Positions 11,179-21,266 are shown, numbered from the stretch's first letter. The stretch is DNA of 39,413 nucleotides from Prorocentrum cordatum (GCA_963575745.1 CAUYUJ010022557.1:82501-121913); one strand, 5' to 3'. Notes: generated by a model not told the origin, from the sequence alone. A program made the numbers and translations.

Positions 11179-12415
11179 AAGCGCGCCTGGCAGCGCTTCA
11201 GAAGCGCCTCTGGAGAGCTCCCCGGGGCTCTCCAAGAAAGCTTTCCAGCGTGAGCGCCTCTTTGCTCTGCGGGTTTTGGAAGCTACCAAGTTCCCGGAGA
11301 AATCTGAGAGCTATAGGGCTTTAGATCAGAAGCCGGACGGGGGTGGTGCCTGCCAGCAGCTCCTCCACGGCGGTCCAGAATCGTCGCAGCGACCTGTTTG
11401 AGGTCGCAGCGTGTCCAGGCGCGCTTCCGGCACGCGTTCACGGGCGCCTGCACGCGCGGAAGCGACGTTGGCAGCGCTTGAGAAGCGCTTCAGAGGAGCC
11501 CACCAGAGCTCTTCAGGACAGCTTTCCAGTATGAGCGCCTCCTTGGTCTCCGGGTTTTGGACGCTACCAGGTTCCGGGAGAGCTCTCTGAGAGCTGTACG
11601 GTTTTAGATTACAAGTTGGACGGTGGTGGCGCCTGCCAGCAGCCCATCTTCGCCGGTCCAGACTCCCCGCAGAAAGTTGTGAGGTCGCAGCGTGTCCGGC
11701 ACGCGTCCACGCGCGCAGGCACGCGTGGAAGCGTCGCTGGCAGCGCTTCAGAAGCGCTCCAGGAGAGCTCCCCAGAGCTCTTCAGTTTCCGGAGAGCTCT
11801 CTGAAAGCTTCGGGTTTTAGATTAGAAGCCGGACGGTGGTGGTGCCTGCCAGCAGCCCATCTTCGCCGGCCCACGATCCCCGGAGGAGCTTGTAAAATGT
11901 CGCAGCGTGTCCGGGGGCGCTTCCGGCACGCGTCCACGCGCGCCCGCAGGCGTGCAGGCACGCGTGGAAGCGTCGCTGGCAGCGCTTCAGCAGCGCTTCA
12001 GGAGAGATCCCCAGAGCCCCTCAGGAAAACTATCCAGAGTGTTCAGAGCTTCGCAGGGAAGCTTTCCCGCGCCTCCAGAGCTCCGCCACGCGATGTTTCC
12101 AGCGTCTCCACGCACCATAGACCGCGCGCGCGTGCTGCGTTTGTTCCCGGAGAGCCCTCTGAGAGCTATAGGGCTTTAGATTAGAAGCCGGACAGTGGTG
12201 GTGCTTGCCAGCAGCTCCTCCACGGCGCCCCACGTTCCCCGCAGCGACCTGCCAGAGGTCGCAGCGGGTCCGGGAGCGCTTCCCGCACGCGCACACGCGT
12301 GCAGGCACGCGTGGAGGCGCCGCTGGCAGCGCTTCAGAAGAGCTTCCCAGGCCTCCCCAGGAATGCTTTCTAGTGTGAGTGCTTCTTTGCTTTCCGGGTT
12401 TTGAACGCTACCAAG

Positions 12416-12476
12416 TACCTCGCAGAGCTCTTCGGCATCGATGAGCTAGAGGAATTCCGGCGCGGGGTGGAGCTAG
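12416..12476 (+). repeat. Head-60 module between C units
   Basis: The unit runs from TACCTCGCAGAGCTC to GAGCTAG. It is preceded by ...TACCAAG and followed by TTTCCCGGAG, so both junctions are AG|T. It is a solo head with no A body. Copy 2 has it near 30846-30906. Confidence 0.85.
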
Positions 12477-12736
12477 TTTCCCGGAGAGCTCTCTGAGAGC
12501 TAGAGGGTTTTAGATTAGAAGCCGGACGGTGGTGGTGCTTGCCTGCAGCTCCTCCACGGCGCTCCAGAATCGTCGGACAAAGTTGCAGGTCCCGGCAGCT
12601 GGTCCGGGGGCGCTTCCGGCACGCGTCCACGCGTGCCTGCACGCGCGCGGGCACGCGTAGGGGCGTGCCTGGAAGCGCTTCAGAAGCGCTTCAGAAGACC
12701 CCTCTCTTTGCTCTCCGGGTTTTGGACGCTACCAAG

Positions 12737-13334
12737 TAACTCGTAGAGTTTCCCCTATCTACTTGCTGGAAGCTTAGGAGTAATAACTCGTAGAGCTTCC
12801 CTCAGCTAGTTGCTGGAAGCTTAAGAGTACCACGTAGAGCTCTTCGGCATCGATGAGCTAGAGGAATTCCGGCGCGGGGTGGAGCTACTTCGCCCACCCG
12901 GGTCGGGCGGACAGAGTTCCCGGGGAGCTCTCTGAGAGCTATAAGGTTTTAGATTAGAAGCCGGACGGTGGTGGTGCCCGCCAGCAGCCCATCTCCGCCG
13001 GTCCACGACCCCCGCAGCAACTCGCCCGGGGTCGCAGCGGGTCCGGGAGCGCGTCCGCCAAGCGTCCAAGCGTGCCTGCGCGCGTGCAGGCACGCGTGGA
13101 AGCGTTCCTGGCAGCGCTTCAGAAGCGCTACAGGGGGGCCCCCGGGGCTGTGAAGGAAAGCGTTCCCAGAGCATTCAGCAACGTAGGGAAGTTTTCCAGC
13201 GGCGCCGGAGCTCCGTGTACAGAGCTGATACTCACAAGAACCCTCTTAGAATCATCAGGCGCGCTTGTCTGTTGCATCTAGAGGTCTGAACTCGGTCTGC
13301 TTACTCGAGCTAGCTCCGCGAAACTATCGAATCA
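12737..13334 (+). repeat. Two B-type head fragments, a head-60 and a full-size C unit
   Basis: TAACTCGTAGAG heads lie at about 12737-12783 and 12784-12828. A head-60 follows at 12829-12887, then a short ACCCGGGTCGGGCGGACAGAG linker, then a C unit from 12916. That unit carries an imperfect palindrome near 13067-13099 and ends in satellite-like sequence (TACAGAGCTGATACTCACA ... GGTCTGAACTCGGTC) at 13214-13320. Copy 2 is about 31168-31764. Confidence 0.75.
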
Positions 13335-13666
13335 TTCCCGGAGAGCTCGCTGAGAGCTATAGGGTTTCAGATACCTCGTAGAGCTCTTCGGCATCGATGA
13401 GCCAGAGGAATTCCGGCGCGGGGTGGAGCTAGTTTCCCGGAGAGCTCTCTGAGAGCTAGAGGGCTTTAGATTAGAAGCCGGACGGTGGTGGTGCCCGCCA
13501 GCAGCCCATCTCCGCCGCTCCACGATCCGCGCAGCAACTCGCCCGTGCCGGCAGCGGGTCCGGGGGCGCTTCCGGCAGGCGTCCACGCGTGCCTGCACGC
13601 GTGCAGGCACGCATGGAGGTGGGTTTTTTGTTCCCGGAGAGCCCGCTGAGAGCTAGAGGGCTTTAG
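13335..13666 (+). repeat. C fragment, head-60 and C units; right edge of duplication
   Basis: A C unit starts between A13334 and T13335 and stops at TTTCAGA (13371). A head-60 follows (13372-13433), then another C unit (13434 on) with an almost perfect palindrome at 13583-13616. A third C start at 13631 ends at GGGCTTTAG (13666), where an A-element pair begins. Similarity to copy 2 ends at 13590. Confidence 0.82.
13583..13616. repeat. 34 bp near-perfect palindrome at the duplication edge
   Basis: The left half CCACGCGTGCCTGCACG and the right half differ at one pair (GCATGG instead of GCGTGG). Copy 1 and copy 2 stop matching eight bases into the left half. Confidence 0.9.
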
Positions 13667-13667
13667 A

Positions 13668-14705
13668 CTGGGATCCGGCGGTAAACCGTCAACCAGGTAA
13701 CCGCCAGGAGCCTCGTGGAGCTCTTTTCTCGCGCGGCGCTGCTCGGAACACACAGAAAAAGCTTTCTCAAGCGTAATGAAAAAAGCTCGAAAAATACGTT
13801 TCCGTTTTCATCCAACGTCGGTTCCCTTGATAGTAGCATTGTATACGGACCTGTGAATTCGACTGGCAGACACACATGAGAAATATATGTTCCTTCTGAT
13901 TTCTGTGCGAGAGAGCTCTCAAGCTCATCTGCAGCTCGATTTAAGTGAAAACTTTACCATCAGTTCGAAAAAAACTGTCGCATACGAATAGTTTTGCGGA
14001 CCTAGCTCGAGTAACAGACTCTGGTCGGCTAGGTGCTTCAGCCGAGCGCCCCTCATGATTCTAAATCGATTTCGGTGGCTACCAGCTCGCTAGCTCAACT
14101 ACAGCTCGAGTGAAGTACAGAAAACCAACAGCGCCTGTAAAGAGAATTTCAGAAATACGAATAGTGTCGCGGACCTAGGTCGAGTAACAGACCGAGTTCA
14201 GACCCCTCGATGCCACAGACGGACGAACGCGCCTGGTGATACTAAATTGTTTTATGTGCGGATCAGCTCTGTAGCTCCTCTGAATCTTCAATTACGTACA
14301 GAAAACCGACAGCACTGGTCAAAAAGACTCGAAGAATACAAATAGTTTTCAGGACCTAGCTCGAGTAGCAGACCGATTTCAGACCTCTGGATGCAACCGA
14401 CGAACACGTTTGATGATTTTAAATCGGTTTATGTAAGCTCAAGCTCTGTAGCTCTCCTAAATCTCGAGTTAAGCACAGAAAACCGTGGACGCGTGTCAAG
14501 ATGACTCGGAACAGAGTCGGTTCCCTCAAGTGTTTTCATAGTAATATTGCAGCTACGGACCTGAGAATTGAACTGGCAGACGCGGCATAACCCACTACAC
14601 GTGAGAAAAATCTGGTTCCTCAAAATGAATGGTCAAATTTCTTTCGAATCTTAGCAAAGTAAAAACCCCAGGTCACCACATTGTCTCTTAAGGTCGGGTC
14701 TGCCA
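13668..14705 (-). mobile_element. A-family body with satellite units, minus orientation (E1)
   Basis: On the minus strand the 3' end is at 13668. The hairpin is at about 13674-13705 and the inverted-repeat copy (CCTCGTGGAGCTCTTTTCTC on plus) at about 13710-13730. Inward are 3-4 satellite units (marks GGACCTAG at about 13999, 14171 and 14352; periods 172 and 181), then the A-body words CCAAGTGTTTT/AGTAATATTGCAGC and GGCATAACCCACTAC. It lacks a head-60 of its own and joins the next element at an AGT junction (ACT on plus, 14706-14708). Confidence 0.82.
13880..14520 (-). repeat. ~177 bp satellite array inside E1
   Basis: About three and a half units in minus orientation, each with TACGAATAG, GACCTAGCTCGAGTA and GCTCTGTAGCTC-like words. 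Frames are short and not coding. Confidence 0.85.
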
Positions 14706-15087
14706 ACTTGGAACCGGCGGTAAACCGTCAGCCAGGTTACCGCCGGGGCCCTCGTAGAGCTCTTTTCTCGCACGGCGCTGCTCGGCACACAAAGGAAGCG
14801 TCCGGAGCAAGACCCGAAAAAACATGTTTTTATCCAAAGTCGACTCCGCCAAGTGCTTTGATAGTAATACTGCACCTACGGACCTGAGAATTTGACGGGC
14901 AGACGCGGCATAACCCACTACAGGTGCGAAAAATCAGGTTTCTCAAAATGAATGGTCAACTATCTTTCAATCTTAGCAAAACCGACCCAAAGTCACCACA
15001 TTGTCCTTTCTGGCCGCGTCGATCAACTAGCTCCACCCCGCACCGGAATTCTTCTTGCTCATCGATGACGAAGAGCTCTACGAGGTA
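14706..15087 (-). mobile_element. Complete short A-family element, minus orientation (E2)
   Basis: This is a clean example of the short form with no satellite. On the minus strand it opens with TACCTCGTAGAGCTCTTC (15070-15087) and a variant head-60, then the A body. It ends with AAAAGAGCTCTACGAGG, the CCGGCGGTAA/TTACCGCCGG hairpin (14711-14744) and TTCCAAG. With E1 it interrupts a C unit: GGGCTTTAGA before and TTAGAAGCCGG after rejoin to the C consensus. Confidence 0.88.
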
Positions 15088-15615
15088 TTAGAAGCCGGAC
15101 GCTGGTGGTGCCTGCCAGGAGCTCCTCCACGGCGGTCCACGTCCGCCGCAGCGACTCGCCCGTCCCGGCAGCGGGTCCGAAGCAATGCAGGAGCGCTTCA
15201 GGAGGATTTGACAGAGCTCTGCAGGCGCTTCAGGAGGGTTTGACAGAGCTCTACAGACAAGCTCTCGAGCATGAGTGCCTCTTCGCTCTCCGGGTTTTGG
15301 ACGCTACCAAGTTCCCGGAGAGCTCTCTGAGAGCTAGAGGGCTTGAGATTAAAAGCCGGACGGTGGTGGTGCCCGCCAGGAGTTCCTCCACGGTGGTCCA
15401 CGTCCGCCGCAGCAGTTCGCCCGAGCCGGCAGCTGGTCCGGGGGCGCTTTCGGCACGCGTCCACGTGTGCCTGCACGCGTGCAGGCACGCATGGAAGCGT
15501 TCCTGGCAGCGCTTCAGAAGCGCTGCAGGGTGGCCCCCCAGAGCTCTCTAGAAAAGATTCTCCTGCCCCCGAGGCTCTCTTCGCTCTCCGGATTTTGGAC
15601 GCTACCAACTGGACC
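15088..15615 (+). repeat. C units: right half of the interrupted unit plus one complete unit
   Basis: 15088-15311 resumes the C consensus at TTAGAAGCCGG and ends TACCAAG. It has lost its palindrome region (GAAGCAATGCAGGAGCGCTTC instead). The second unit (15312-15615) starts TTCCCGGAGAGC and has an imperfect palindrome at about 15462-15495. Its right inverted copy is GCTCTCCGGA (one mismatch). Confidence 0.85.
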
Positions 15616-15756
15616 ACCCGGCTCGGGCGGACAAAGTAGCTCGTAGAGCTCTTCGCATCGATGAGCTAGAGGAATTCCGGCGCAGGGTGGCTAGTACCTC
15701 GTAGAGCTCTTCGGCATCGATGAGCTAGAGGAATTCTGTCGCAGGGTGGAGCTAGT
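15616..15756 (+). repeat. Linker and two tandem head-60 modules
   Basis: A GGACCACCCGGCTCGGGCGG linker is followed by head-60 units at about 15637-15694 and 15695-15755. Both end CTAG and both junctions are AG|T. The second one leads into the E3 body. Confidence 0.85.
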
Positions 15757-16095
15757 TGGCCGACCCGAGCAAAAGAGACAATGTGTCAGTTTTGGGTCGG
15801 TTTTGCTGAGATTTGAAAGATATTGACAGTTCATTCTGTAAATTCAGATTTTTCGCACCTGTAGTGGGTTATGCCGCGTCTGCCAGTCAAATTCTCAGGT
15901 CCGTCGGTGCATTATTACTATCCAAACACTTGGGGGAACCGACTTTTGGTGAAAACCGAAAAATTAGGATTTTTCGAGTTTTTCGGCTCTCGCTTCAGAA
16001 GCTTCCTTCATGTGTTCCGAGGAGCGCTGTGCAAGAAAAGAGCTCTACGAGGTGCCCGGCGGTAACCTGGTTGACGGTTTACCGCCGGTTCCCAG
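15757..16095 (+). mobile_element. A-family element body without satellite (E3)
   Basis: Together with the head-60 before it this is a complete short A element. Body words in order: GGCCGACCCG, ACAATGTG, GGTCGGTTTTGCTGAGA, CACCTGTAGTGGGTTATGCCG, GTCAAATTCTCAGGTCCGT, ATTACTATC, AAGAGCTCTACGAGG (about 16037-16051), hairpin, TTCCCAG. No satellite sits between GGAACCGAC and TTTTTCGAGTTT. Confidence 0.86.
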
Positions 16096-16223
16096 TACTT
16101 CGTAGAGCTCTTCGGCATCGATGAGCTAGAGGAATTCCGGCGCAGAGTAGAGCTAGTTGGCCGACCCGACCAGAACGGACAATGTATTAATTTTTGGTCG
16201 GTTTTGCTAAGATTTGAAAGATA
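16096..16223 (+). mobile_element. Truncated A element (head-60 and start of body)
   Basis: The head-60 (16096-16156) and A body continue to GATTTGAAAGATA (16223). There the next element begins at TACCTCG, an A|T step. The rest of this body is missing. Confidence 0.82.
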
Positions 16224-16623
16224 TACCTCGTAGAGCTCTTCGTTATCGATGAGCTAGAGGAATTCCGGCGCGGGATGGAGCTAGTTGGTCGACCCGACCA
16301 GAAAAGAAGATGTCATAAATTTGGGTCGGTGCTGCAGAAATTTGAAAGATATTTGAAATTCATTTCGAGGAACCAGTTTTTTCGCACCTGTAGTGGGTTA
16401 TGCGGCGTCTGTCAGTCAATTCCGAGGTCCGTAGGTGCAGTATTACTATCAAAACACTTGGCGGAACCGTCTTTGGATAAAAACATAAAAAACCTGATTT
16501 TTCGAGTTTTTTCGGTCTTGCTCCAGACGCTTCCTTTATGTGTACCGAGCAGCGCCGTGCGAGAAAAGAGCTCTACGAGGGCCCTGGCGGTAACCTGGTT
16601 GACGGTTTACCGCCGGTTCCAAG
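16224..16623 (+). mobile_element. Complete short A element, reference copy (E5)
   Basis: A 400 bp element. The first inverted repeat is ACCTCGTAGAGCTCTT (16225-16240) and the internal 3' copy AAGAGCTCTACGAGG (16566-16580). A hairpin follows, GGCGGTAA (16586-16593) with TTACCGCC (16607-16614), and the end CCAAG is followed by T. The right inverted repeat lies 43 bp inside the 3' end, so the termini are asymmetric. No coding capacity. Confidence 0.88.
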
Positions 16624-16895
16624 TTCAACCATTCATTTTAAGAAAGCAGATTCTTCGCACCTGTGGAAGACTATGAGGGCCTCTGCGTCTCAATATGAGC
16701 TCCGTAGGCGTACTTTTGCTATCAAAACACTTGGAGGAACCATCATCATGTCGACATGAAAAGAAAAACATGTTTCCCTTTTTAGAGAAATGCTTCGAGA
16801 AGCTCTCTCTTTCGATTCTGGGCACTCTCACGTGCGGAAGGAGCTCTACGAGGTTCCCGGCGGTGACCTGGTTGACGGTCCACCGCCGGCGCTAG
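16624..16895 (+). mobile_element. 5'-truncated, diverged A element (E6)
   Basis: It begins in the body (CATTCATTTTAAGAAAGCAG) and ends with AAGGAGCTCTACGAGG, a hairpin CCGGCGGTGA...TCCACCGCCGG, and GCTAG. The hairpin differs from the common form by a paired A-T to G-C change. Confidence 0.75.
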
Positions 16896-17641
16896 TACCT
16901 CGTAGAGCTCTTCGGCATCGATGAGCTAGAGGAATTCCGGCGCGGAGTGGAGCTAGTTGGCCGACTCGACCTTAAGAGACAATGTGGTAACTTCGGTTTG
17001 GTTTGCTTGGTTTTTGAATCTTTCTGCAAAATTTGAAAATTCGTTTTCAGAACTGGTATTTTTCCCACCTGTAGTGGGTTATGCCGCGTCTGCCAGTTCA
17101 ATTCTCAGGTCCGTAGCTGCAATACTACTATCGAAAGACTTGAGGGAACCGTCGGCCGTTTCGAGTCATCTTGACACGCGTTGACGGTTTTCTGTACTTA
17201 ACTCGAGATTTAGGACAGCTACAGAGCTGATACTTACAGAAACCGATTGAGAATCATCAGGCGCGTTCATCTGTCCCATCGAAAGGTCTGAACTCGGTCT
17301 GCTACTCGAGCTAGATCCGCGAAACTATTCGTATCATACGAGTGATCTTGACTGTCGGCTCCCCTTAACTGAAGATTTAGAAGAGCTACAGAGCTGGTAC
17401 GTATATAAACCGATCCACTATCCGGCGCGTTCTTTCCTCGCATCGAGATGTCTGAACTCGGTCTGGCACTCGAGCTAGGTCCACGAAACGAAGATGCAAA
17501 ATTAAAAAAAACGTATTATTCGAGTTTTTTTCTTCACGGTAGAGAAAGTTTTTTTCGTGTGCTCCGAGCAGCGCCGCGGAAGAGCAGAGCTCTACGAGGC
17601 TTCTGGCGGTTACCTGGTTGACGGTTTACCGCCGGATCCAG
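16896..17641 (+). mobile_element. A element with two satellite units (E7)
   Basis: The head-60 (16896-16956) and A body run to GGAACCGTCGG. Two ~177 bp units follow (marks GAGTCATC at 17163 and GAGTGATC at 17340), then TATTATTCGAGTTTTTTT, AGAGCTCTACGAGG, hairpin and GGATCCAG. Compared with E5, the satellite sits at one defined internal place. Confidence 0.85.
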
Positions 17642-17942
17642 TTGGTCGACCCGATCAAAAGAGACAAAGTGGTGACTTTGGGTCGGTTTTCCTAAAATTC
17701 GAAAGATATTTGACAATTCATTTCGAGAAACCAGTTTTTACGCCCAGCATTGGCATACAGAGTGTGTTCCCAGAGCAGCTCAGCTCTCTAGAGCCAGTTT
17801 TACTAACAAAGTTCCCAGAGCAGCTTTAGGAGGAACCCACATTAAGTTCATAACAAAAAATTGAAATACCACGTTTTTGAAAGAAATGTCGAGGAGCTCC
17901 CTGCTTGAAGTCTAAGCACTCTGACGATTCCTATCAGGCATG
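17642..17942 (+). mobile_element. Truncated A-family variant (E8)
   Basis: The body start is TTGGTCGACCCGATC. After GAAACCAG it changes to a variant with GAGCAGCTCAGCTCTCTAG, also seen at 18590 and 37320, and has no 3' hairpin. The last ~110 bp (from about 17830) match nothing else I recognise here. Confidence 0.65.
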
Positions 17943-18341
17943 TACCTCGGTAGAGCTCTTCGTTATGGATGAGATAGAGAAATTCCAGCGCGGGGTGGAG
18001 CTAGTTGATCGACGCGGCCAGAAAGGACAATGTGGTGACTTTGGGTCGGTTTTGCTAAGATTTGAAAGATAGTTGACCATTCATTTTGAGAAACCAGATT
18101 TTTCGCACCTGTAGTGGGTTATGCCGCGTCTGCCAGTCAAATTCTCAGGTCCGTAGGTGCAGTACTACTATCAAAACACTTGGCGGAATCGACTTTGGAT
18201 AAAAACATAAAACGTGATTTTTCGAGTTTTTCGGGTCTTGCTCCAGACGCTTCCTTCATGTGTACCGAGGAGCGCCGTGCGAGAAAAGAGCTCTACGAGG
18301 CCCCGGCGGTAACCTGCTTGACGGTTCACCGCCGGTTCCCA
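17943..18341 (+). mobile_element. Short A element (E9)
   Basis: A variant head-60 (ACCTCGGTAGAGCTC ... GAAATTCC) is followed by a full satellite-free A body, AAGAGCTCTACGAGG, and a hairpin with one mismatch (GGTAA opposite TTCACC). The end is CCCAA rather than CCCAG. A 48 bp body fragment follows to 18389. Confidence 0.83.
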
Positions 18342-18389
18342 ATGATAATTTTTGGTCGGTTTTGGTAAGATTTGACAGATATATGACCA

Positions 18390-18780
18390 TACCTCGTAGA
18401 GCTCTTCGGCATCGATGAGCTAGAGGAATTCTGGCGCGGGGGGAGCTAGTTGGACCACCCGGCCCGGGCGGACAAAGTGATAACTTTTGGTCGGTTTTGC
18501 TAAAATTTGAGATATATTTAACCATTTATTTTGAGAAAGCAGATTTTCACGCTGAGCATTTGCATATCAGCTTTACTCTGAGAGCAGCTCAGCTCTGCTG
18601 ATGCATTTTCTTATAAGCTGATTTCCGGGAACCGAGCTATGAACATCGAAAAAAACAAAAAAAACAAGATTCAAGAAAAACCTGATTTATCATTCTACTT
18701 CGCTGAACACTCTTACTGGTGCAAGGAGCTCTACGAGGTTCCCGGCGGCGACCAAGTTGACGGTTCACCGCCGGCGCCAG
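18390..18780 (+). mobile_element. Diverged A element (E10)
   Basis: The head-60 begins at TACCTCG after A18389. The body shares TTTTGGTCGGTTTTGCTAAA and then the GAGCAGCTCAGCTCTG variant. The end is AAGGAGCTCTACGAGG, the hairpin CCGGCGGCGA...TTCACCGCCGG and GCGCCAG. It belongs with E6 in one subfamily. Confidence 0.8.
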
Positions 18781-18980
18781 TTTATTTTAAGAAAGCAGAT
18801 TTTCCGTACCTTTGTGGGTTATGCCGCGTCTGCCAGTCAAATTCTCAGGTCCGTAGGTGGAGTATTACTATCAAAAGACTTGGAGCAACCGACGTTAGAT
18901 AAAAACATAAAACGTTATTTTCCGAGTGTTTCGGGTCTTGCTCCAGACGCTTTTTTTACGTGTACCGAGCAGCGCCGTGA
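18781..18980 (+). mobile_element. A-element body cut by the left edge of duplication copy 2
   Basis: The A body runs from TTATTTTAAGAAAGCAG to CGAGCAGCGCCGTG and stops at 18980. In intact elements the next bases would be CGAGAAAAGAGCTC. The copy 2 sequence AGCAGGACATG begins instead. Confidence 0.85.
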
Positions 18981-20060
18981 AGCAGGACATGTCTTCCCCG
19001 TGAAGTTCTTGCAAATTTGACATTTCAGGACCGTAAGTGGTGAGGGGGCCTCATGCGAAACGCTTACTAGCCCTACCGACACGCTTGGGAACGCGGCAGG
19101 GAAGAGTTATATTAAGGAAGAAGAGATGGAGGATGAGGTGGAGAGGGATGATCTCATCCCAGTTGTCCATCGAGTTTGCCGCGGGTTTGCCGTGGTGCAG
19201 GGGCTCATTAAATTTATTTGGGAGCTAATTTGGAAGCCCATATGTGTTTTACCTTGAGCTGTAAGCAATTTTCTCTGGCAACGCCGACAATGTTTCGAAC
19301 CGTTAGCTTTTGGATAAGGAGGGGAATGGGCGAAGCCCTCCTCTTTGTACCGTGAGCTATAAACACTTTGCTCTGCAACGTGGACGGTTTTTTGAACCGC
19401 ATGCTTTTGGAGAAGGGAGCGGGGGAGGGGAGCGGGAGAGGAGGGAGAGGTAGTTTGCCGTGGGGTTGCAGTGTCTTGGGGCGCATGGCACGAGACAGCC
19501 CCTTGTCGGCCCAAAAGCGCCCACGTCCCAAGCGGGCTCTAATACGGACCCAGAAAGTTGCAAGAGGGAATAAATAAGGCCAGAAAACCCAAACAGCCCC
19601 AAGACACCCCCCCAAGAGAGCCATGAGGACATGCGATACGGTTTGCAGAAGGGAGCCCTGGCGGCCCAACAATGCCCCACGACGGCCCAAGAGTGCTCCA
19701 GGAAGCCAGGAGGGCGTAAAAGGACACCAAACGAACGCTAAGACAGTTCCAAGGGGGCCAATGGTTCAATGAGGTTGCCGTGGGTTTGCAGGGGCGTTGG
19801 GGTGCTAAGACACTTCCAAGAGACGCCCAAGACTGCCCCCAAGGGCTCCCGACGAGCCAGCGGCGCCCCCAGACGGCCAAAGAGTTGGCCCGAGACCGCC
19901 CACAGGGTCCCTTGGGCAGCCAAGAGGACACAAGAGGGTTGTTGCTCTGATGTTCCAGGAGCACATCTATATACACGATTCGGACATACTAGTTTACCGT
20001 GGTTTTGCCGTGGCATCGCGACGCTACAAGCATGTGTAAAAGCTCGAGGGTCACGGACGC

Positions 20061-20911
20061 TCCGGTCTGTGACCTGCAACACCATTCGACCAATGTTAAT
20101 TTCGTTGTTGTTTGATGTGTTGGTTTTGATTTGATTGATTGGTTGAGTGATCGTACCTTTTTTCGTAATCCCATATGCTTCGTTATGCCCACATGCATAC
20201 AATGCTCAAACCCGCGATCCGAAATACCGAATTCTGCTACATATATCAAGATATGCGATCCGAAATTGTATCCCGATATGGACTGGTACAGTTTGCTTTG
20301 CTCTTGTCATGGCGACGCGAAGGCATAAGCGCTGGCAGAAGCTCCGAGATACAGACACGCTGGTACATCATGTCTAGATCATGTATGTTTCTAATCTGCC
20401 GCATCAGAATTCCGAAATCGTACTAGCTTCGCGGGAGTATTATGACGTACCTTATTATTCGCTCGGTTACAGAGAGTATTGCATCAAAGCGTTGGAAGTT
20501 GATTGCTTGATCGATGTTGTTCATTGTTTAGTTGCTTGATTGACTATTTGATCAGTTTGTTCATTAGCGAGCGCATCACGCGTTTTGCAAGGCCTCAGTT
20601 ATTTGGTAGGTTCTTCGGATGCTCCTTGATTACATTGTCCATAGTGCGGTCGCTCGGCTTATTTTGAACGCGGTCCCGAAGTTGAAAGGGAAGAACATAA
20701 ATCAGGCCAACAAATTATTTCAGCACGGCATTTGTAAACATACGTTCATAAGTGCAAAGCCGTATGTAGAAGACGGAATCGTCAGATCCGTATGATAAAA
20801 ACAAGCACGTTCCAAACCGTAACACGTTCACAAACGTTTCAATCGATTAAGTATCATTATTATAGTTGCATTGTACGGTAAAGGCTGGGTCACACGATCA
20901 AGATCAATGTG
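20061..20911. other. AT-richer segment, copy 2; no gene found
   Basis: Equivalent of 2570-3420. Scattered substitutions relative to copy 1 (for example CCGTTT/CCGAAT, TTATAAATAT/TTGTAAACAT) show no third-base bias that would suggest coding. Confidence 0.5.
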
Positions 20912-21266
20912 TTATAGGTGAACAGTTACTACACCTTATGGAAAAAATCCTGGGGAGGCTTGTCTCAGGGGGTGTTGTCGGATCTTTGTGGGATTGCCCG
21001 GTCCGCGTTGTTTTGCCGTCACGTGCACATATCATTGGCAAACATACCATTGAAAGCATGGCACAACCAGGGAAGCCCAGCTGGAGATGCCGCCTCCCTT
21101 TCTCCTTCCCCTCCTGTCCGTTCCTCGTCTCTCGTGTCTCCCTTCGGCTTCCGTTCGCACGCTGTCCCTTAACGCGCTTCCCCAAACAGCTGTGCTGACT
21201 GGGGTCCTGTTGCGGTGGAAGCTAGTTCTGGCCAAGGGGCCGGCGCTCAGAGACATCTGTCAATAT

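Larger units (their letters stand above)
10452..12736 (+). repeat. Head-to-tail array of C-family units, copy 1
   Basis: Units start near 10452, 10731, 10996, 11291, 11572, 11786, 12144 and 12477. Each has TTCCCGGAGAGCTC (or CCCAGAGAGCTC), TTTAGATTAGAAGCCGG, GGTGGTGGTGCC, GTCCGGGAGCGCTTC, a central palindrome, GGCAGCGCTTCAGAAGCG and, in complete units, GCTCTCCGGGTTTTGGACGCTACCAAG. Unit length varies (214-358 bp) through loss of the tail or internal pieces. The unit 12477-12736 is complete with perfect CCCGGAGAGC (12480-12489) and GCTCTCCGGG (12710-12719). No reliable coding content. Confidence 0.9.
1490..13590 (+). repeat. Large direct duplication, copy 1 (12.1 kb)
   Basis: From AGCAGGACATG at 1490 the sequence matches 18981 onward at an offset of 17,491. 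The offset shifts stepwise to 18,432 at the right end because of indels: a 55 bp loss near 4450, an 18 bp triplet change near 7170, a 437 bp block after 8544, different 12 bp and 87 bp repeat numbers near 8900-9180, and one extra 545 bp C-family dimer in copy 2. By eye, substitutions are about 0.3% over the first kilobase and about 2% near 2.7-3.4 kb. The left edge abuts unique sequence. The right edge lies inside the left arm of a C-unit palindrome (13583-13616). Confidence 0.93.

Noticed and set aside
13668-18780. Classical MITE of a DDE transposon
   Set aside because: The right inverted repeat is not at the end but about 43 bp inside it, a hairpin follows, and the clean insertion shows no target-site duplication.
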